DNA of 64,000 nt. It comes from Fasciolopsis buskii. Taxonomy: Eukaryota > Platyhelminthes > Trematoda > Plagiorchiida > Fasciolidae. Position 1 is the first letter of the stretch, and every line of letters begins with the position of its first letter. The translations under genes were made by a program, and so were the position numbers. Below are positions 59,400 through 64,000 of this stretch, in pieces. The notes below the pieces were generated by a model. It had not been told where the DNA came from. It searched no databases and worked only from the letters and a program-made list of their open reading frames with translations. Location: NCBI GenBank assembly GCA_008360955.1, contig LUCM01008329.1, forward strand, positions 188,166 to 252,165, read 5' to 3'.

Positions 59400-62395
59400 T
59401 TTCAAGCTAACGCGGTATAAAACTTACTGTGAAACAAGATTAAAATTTATGGACAAATGTGTATCAGAACGCGTACATCCAAAATGTATGCGTAAATTCT
59501 GCAGGCGATGGGAGATGTAAGACATACAAAAGCCATCCATCGTGCACGGTATTTCCGCTATGCTGCACCACAAACGCAATGCAAGTGACACATCCAATAT
59601 TCTTCGTCATTAACAATATCGTCACAGTCATCATCGACATAACTTCAACAATCACCTGAACAACACATCACAATCACGAAAATTGATATTACTAATATCA
59701 GAAACATCGGCGAGATACGTCACAAGTTCGGAGAACTTTTGTAAACAGATCTGAAGAACAAATAAACCAATCACTGACACTTTTAACACATGCAACATCC
59801 AGCTTTAACTAGCCGCTTTACCTACTGTTTGTTTATCAAGCAGTTTGTCTTTACGGTTTGTCATAAACGAAACTCTCGCAAATGGCTGGACCGCGGGTTT
59901 CTGCTGGTTGTCCTTTTTTCAAAGATCCTTAGCAATCCTAGCCGCTTTCTAATCCTGCCCAACTTTAGTCGTTGACACGATTCGTCGTCACGGGTTTGAG
60001 CCCGAAGGTCCAAAAGATACGCCATTGAGGGTCCTAGCAGTTTGGACATGTCTCCGCTTTGTATTATGTCATACCTGGCCTCCAAGCTTTGAGCTAGCGT
60101 TCGCCGGAGAAGCTTACACCAATACTTTACAGAAGGCAAATAGGTGGATTAACCCTTCTAGAGTTGAAAGTAAAAGAGCATTTCAGTTGATTCAAAACTT
60201 AGGTGCTCTAGACGAACTTTATTTCCACAATAAACATAATCCCCTAGATATGTGAAAATGCTTCCAGGACTCCGAAACGTTCCACTACGAAAACAGCAGG
60301 TGCGGTGAAATTGAAAAATTTCCACTATCCACTTTTTGTCTGGTTGATAAATCTATGAGGTGAGGAGTGGACACATTAGGACATAGGCAGGTTATTAGCT
60401 TCAGCGTTCGTAAAAGAGTAAACTTGGGAATTTTCACAAATTGTTGCCATGGTGATAGCATACCACCCAAAGAGTCCTAGTTTACTCTTTTCCATGGGGA
60501 AAGAGAAAACTTTTGGGAACTAGTTGATTCTATTCTACGTGATTTTGAGCATAACACATAGAGTAAGGAAATGTTTGATGGACAATCTACCCTTGGCAGG
60601 TGTCCTTACGGAGACGTGCATGTGTACACAATAAAAATACGAGTAATCTTTTCTGATTTTTCCTTGCCATCGTAGTCTCTGCGTGTACAACATTACAATT
60701 TTTCCTGTACGAGAGCTTCTCAGTCAAAGAAGAAAGACAAAGAACAAAAAGCCTCACTAAGATTCTTTTTCCAAAAGAAACCTTTGATACGACATGTTGT
60801 AAGATGCTTGCTCACGTTTCTTACAGAACCATGCAAGGTACAACAAACGCAACAGTGCAGAAATCAAAAAGCATTGAAAAAGTGGACAGTTAATCAAATA
60901 GCTAACAGTCCTTATCTCCAAAATCAACTTTACTGAAAAGCCTTAGTATTAGAAAGGATGTCAACAGAATGCTAGGCAAAAAAGTTAGAGAACATGTTCT
61001 ACTCTTCTATCAAAGTAGGAGTTGAACAGACGTTTTCCGACAGAACGAAATCAAGTTCCAGTCAATCTCATTCTGATTCGTCATGAATGACGATAATGCG
61101 CACAGAATTCTTTCACAAGATTCCGCATCAAATTATATGTTGTATTTTTCAGCGATAGCCAGCTGTCCTATTATTCGTAAGCCAAAATCAAACTAACTAT
61201 AAGGTTTGCAACAAAAACTATACTGGCTTTTAGCAACTCATTTTTCTCCGAAAGCAAGAACCTGAGATAAACTTATATGATCCCATAGAAAATTAGAAAA
61301 CGTTGAATATTTCTGTCTGCCAGCAAAAGAAAAAAACGATAGTTTTGAAGAATATTGCGCAGAAATGTCTAAACTGAAGATGCAGTTAAATAGTCAATTG
61401 GAAAATTGGACAAATATTTAATTCTGACCAGACATATTAGGACCAGCCGTTGTCTCCTGTACCACGTGGATGACTTTCTCAAAAATGGTCAAACAACTCG
61501 CTCTATGCATTATTGTTTGTCAAATTTTGTTGTAGTCTAATTCAAGAGTAGCAAATATTTATAGGGTTTATTCATTTCCATCAAAATATATGAATCTTTT
61601 GGCTAAACTTTGACGTTGATCATTTAATTTGCTTACGAACGAAATTCGTTTTATCCGCAGCTCTTGCACATTTGTACTTCTTACCTAGTTGGCTAGCAGA
61701 TTACCCTGCAATAGGAACATCTTGATGTCAACTGCTTACTGCAATTAGGATTTGTCTCACACGCAACGAGTAAAATTCCTTTTCGCTCCCTCGTTTGAAT
61801 TTCGTTTGTTCTGTTCCATTACCCGTGTCCTAAATTGGGAGTGTTTCCTAAGTGTTCATTTTGCACTCAAACTGGTTGACGAACCCGTACGAGGCAGAAG
61901 ACTTCACGGACTCTCGCTATCATGTCATCTACATCAAACAGGGCAGATTTCTTGTCACCGTTAGTATTTCCCGCAAACGTTTAATCGAATTAAAGCTCGA
62001 GAATATAGTAAAATGGGGTTATGGATTCTGAACCTAATCTTTGGAAGTTTTTTGCGTCAATGGGCCGCCAGTTGCACAACTTTAGAGTACAACAAAAATC
62101 CTTATCAAACTGTTGTTTCCTTAAGGCTGTCTGATTTGTGACCCTGATTTACAACGCAAGATAAAGCCGTAATGGGGTTGAGCAGCGCGATATTTTGACC
62201 GTTTGAACACTGAGAAATGTCATCACAATGCCGAAATTTCATACACGCATATCTGGGGATAAACTTAAACGAGGAACGAGAAAAAAACAACGCTTCGTCA
62301 GGATAGCTTAAATTCACCTACTAAACCAGTTTGGTCACCGGTCTACTTAAAGTCAGGTGGCTAATAAAAATTGTGGATAAATAGACAATATCATA
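59400..62395. other. intergenic DNA, no recognised gene
   Basis: A B-box-like word GGTTTGAGCCC at about 59991 lacks a matching A box. Overlapping frames on both strands at 59861-60255 are unassigned. The rest is A/T-rich and featureless. Confidence 0.45.
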
Positions 62396-62409
62396 CCATG
62401 TTAAGTAGA

Positions 62410-63360
62410 AATTGGATACATACTACTAACACGTCTCTTCAAGAACAAGCTCTTAACGAACGTCCTATTACGGAATTAGAACGAACATTTGTAAGATGAT
62501 CTCGTGTTCTCTACTTATTAAAAGATAAGGAAAAACAATTTTTCGAGGAATACATTCGATCCGTTTTACACCAACAGGTGAACTAGAAGCTACAAGTGTT
62601 GACGAAACAATTGGAGGAGTCAAAATAATCGAGTGAGTTTTCTTTGGATCCTGGTCGATTCGATCACACGTAATCTGACTTCAAGTTAGTGAAAAAATTG
62701 TTAGGAGATGTGTCCCTGAGACCCAAATTTTGCTGTCCAGATAATCAAAGTAAACAAATAGATTCAGAAATTACATTTGAAGATCTTTTTTCTCCCGGAT
62801 GTCGAATTTTCCCAGTCATCGCAAACAGAGGTGGGAACCGTTAAACTAACTTTGGTGAACATTTGCTATCACCACCATGATGTTGGACATACTACGAGTG
62901 CGTAATTAAAGCCAGAACAGGAAAAAGTTAAGAGGACTGTGGAAAAATGCAGCTATGCATTCAAGACCGGACAAGAGAGTGGGCAAAACTCTCCTTGACA
63001 TGTCTGACTAGGTGGTGAATTTGGAGGCCATTCTGAATGACAAATCGAAATTTGCAAAAATAACGACGGGGAATGATAGAACAATTCAAATGACGAAATC
63101 ATCCAAAGCGCTGCGGCGGCTGAAAAGAACGACTCATTGGATCCGATCACATCCGAACGAATTTGACCTAGAGAACCAAAGTACAGAAACGAAGTGCCTT
63201 TGAGACCAAATCTCGATGCGTGCAATTCCGCGTCTCTTGCCGAAGCAAACTGGTTAGCTGGGCTATTTGAACTCGTTATACGAAGGATGGCAAGGAAATG
63301 CCTTGCATGGAATGATTAAGTCACTCAACAGCTCAGTGGTTTCACAGCTAACATAGACTA
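62410..63360 (+). mobile_element. Penelope-like element remnant, N-terminal half
   Basis: VSLRPKFCCPDNQSKQIDSE then ITFEDLF (about 62709-62790) is the PLE N-terminal block, also seen in the 45 kb copy. HSRPDKRVGKTLLDMSD (about 62957) equals the RPDKGxGVVLLDxxDY motif. VVNLEAILNDKSKFAKIT (about 63012) follows directly. After a frame change, EVPLRPNLDACNSASLAEAN then WLAGLFELV (about 63192-63275) matches PLRPILDMCNSPYHxLAKWLAxLLEP. The copy ends before the RT catalytic core. It is less degraded than the other copies over this part, but still has stops and one clear frameshift. Confidence 0.82.
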
Positions 63361-63443
63361 ACCACACAGTGAACGTGACGCAAGCTTTCCGGGCCCTTTA
63401 TGTGATCCGGGGTCAACAGCATAGGTTGGGAAGGTATCGTGTC

Positions 63444-63447
<4 letters not shown>

Positions 63448-63517
<70 letters not shown>
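63448..63517. repeat. (TA)n microsatellite, about 69 bp
   Basis: Uninterrupted alternating TA, the longest simple repeat in the window. Its true length is uncertain because such tracts are often mis-sized in assemblies. Confidence 0.97.
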
Positions 63518-63518
<1 letters not shown>

Positions 63519-64000
63519 CACATGCCTTCGTGTACGAAACCGTACCTTTCGTGCGTGCGTGGTTACTTCGGATATGGTTTGGTCTAAAAAACCACTCTTT
63601 TATTAACCCCATTTTTTTAAATGTCAAAGTAGTACCGGTTTGCATACTGCAATTTCACAGAGAGACAAATTACGTCAATTTGTTTTCAGTACCGAACTTT
63701 GTAAACTTTTGTTTTTGTGTGATTAGTTAGTACGGAAATAACAGCTCATGTTGTGCTTGTGTGCATCGATTCTGTGGTATACTATCATAATTCACCAAAA
63801 AGACGCTGTCCTAACTCATGGGTTGTATTTTTATAGTTTCATGGGTATCTCTGTGAAAAGTATTTTGGACTAAGAATTAAAAAATACAAGAGCACACGGA
63901 TGATTCAAAAATATTCAGTCTACGTGAGTAGTAGGCTACCAGGTAATGAACAATGGGTTCCGTAATATGATACCATCGATCAGCTCACTATTAGGAAAAC
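63518..64000. other. right end, no recognised gene
   Basis: A near-palindrome GTACGAAACCGTAC follows the TA tract. No coding support. Confidence 0.5.

Noticed and set aside
59960..60030. Possible SINE head (GGTTTGAGCCC)
   Set aside because: No matching A box upstream and no repeat copy seen.
63448..63587. Frames through the TA tract
   Set aside because: Poly Tyr-Ile frames are an artefact of the TA microsatellite.

Overview
This is eukaryotic, animal-like DNA that is gene-poor and crowded with old transposable elements. The protein fragments (Penelope-like reverse transcriptases ending in GIY-YIG endonucleases, Ty3/gypsy pol, a jockey/CR1-type LINE, a mariner transposase) and tRNA-derived SINEs carrying hammerhead-like sequences resemble the repeat complement of parasitic flatworms (cestode or trematode). 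That placement is inference from remembered families; no single-copy host gene pins the species. The sequence looks like a draft assembly: it has a 334-base and a 25-base run of N, and the stretch at about 45.5-48.0 kb carries many one-base indels between its own repeat copies.

Layout. 1-26.4 kb is mostly featureless intergenic or intronic DNA with microsatellites, one candidate SINE (3.0 kb), one isolated hammerhead-like motif (4.16 kb), an open stretch after a splice-acceptor-like site (16.7 kb) and a small cysteine-rich open frame on the minus strand (25 kb). 26.5-32.1 kb holds a SINE, a broken LINE with the large gap, a Penelope-like element (PLE) remnant, a head-to-head pair of hammerhead SINEs and another SINE. 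32-38.6 kb shows little beyond a 12-bp perfect inverted repeat. 38.6-42.7 kb holds two Ty3/gypsy pol remnants of different lineages. 43.2-47.1 kb is a nearly complete minus-strand PLE abutting plus-strand truncated PLE tails, followed by a noisy tandem repeat to 47.96 kb. 48-49.5 kb has candidate exons, two of them weakly like the PH domain of PDK1. 49.7-54.1 kb carries SINEs, a PLE endonuclease fragment and a mariner remnant. 54.5-57.4 kb has a cluster of unidentified open stretches that could be host exons. 58.3-63.4 kb holds two more PLE remnants, and the end has a 69-bp TA microsatellite.

No recognised element is intact: each is frameshifted, stopped or truncated. The most notable observation is a tRNA-headed SINE family with three copies here. 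Together they imply a type I hammerhead ribozyme just downstream of the Pol III promoter, like the schistosome Sm-alpha SINE. The second is the PLE arrangement, in which an inverted truncated copy gives terminal inverted repeats and also shows that the 25-N gap is probably zero bases long. Host-gene calls are low confidence because single exons cannot be verified by eye.
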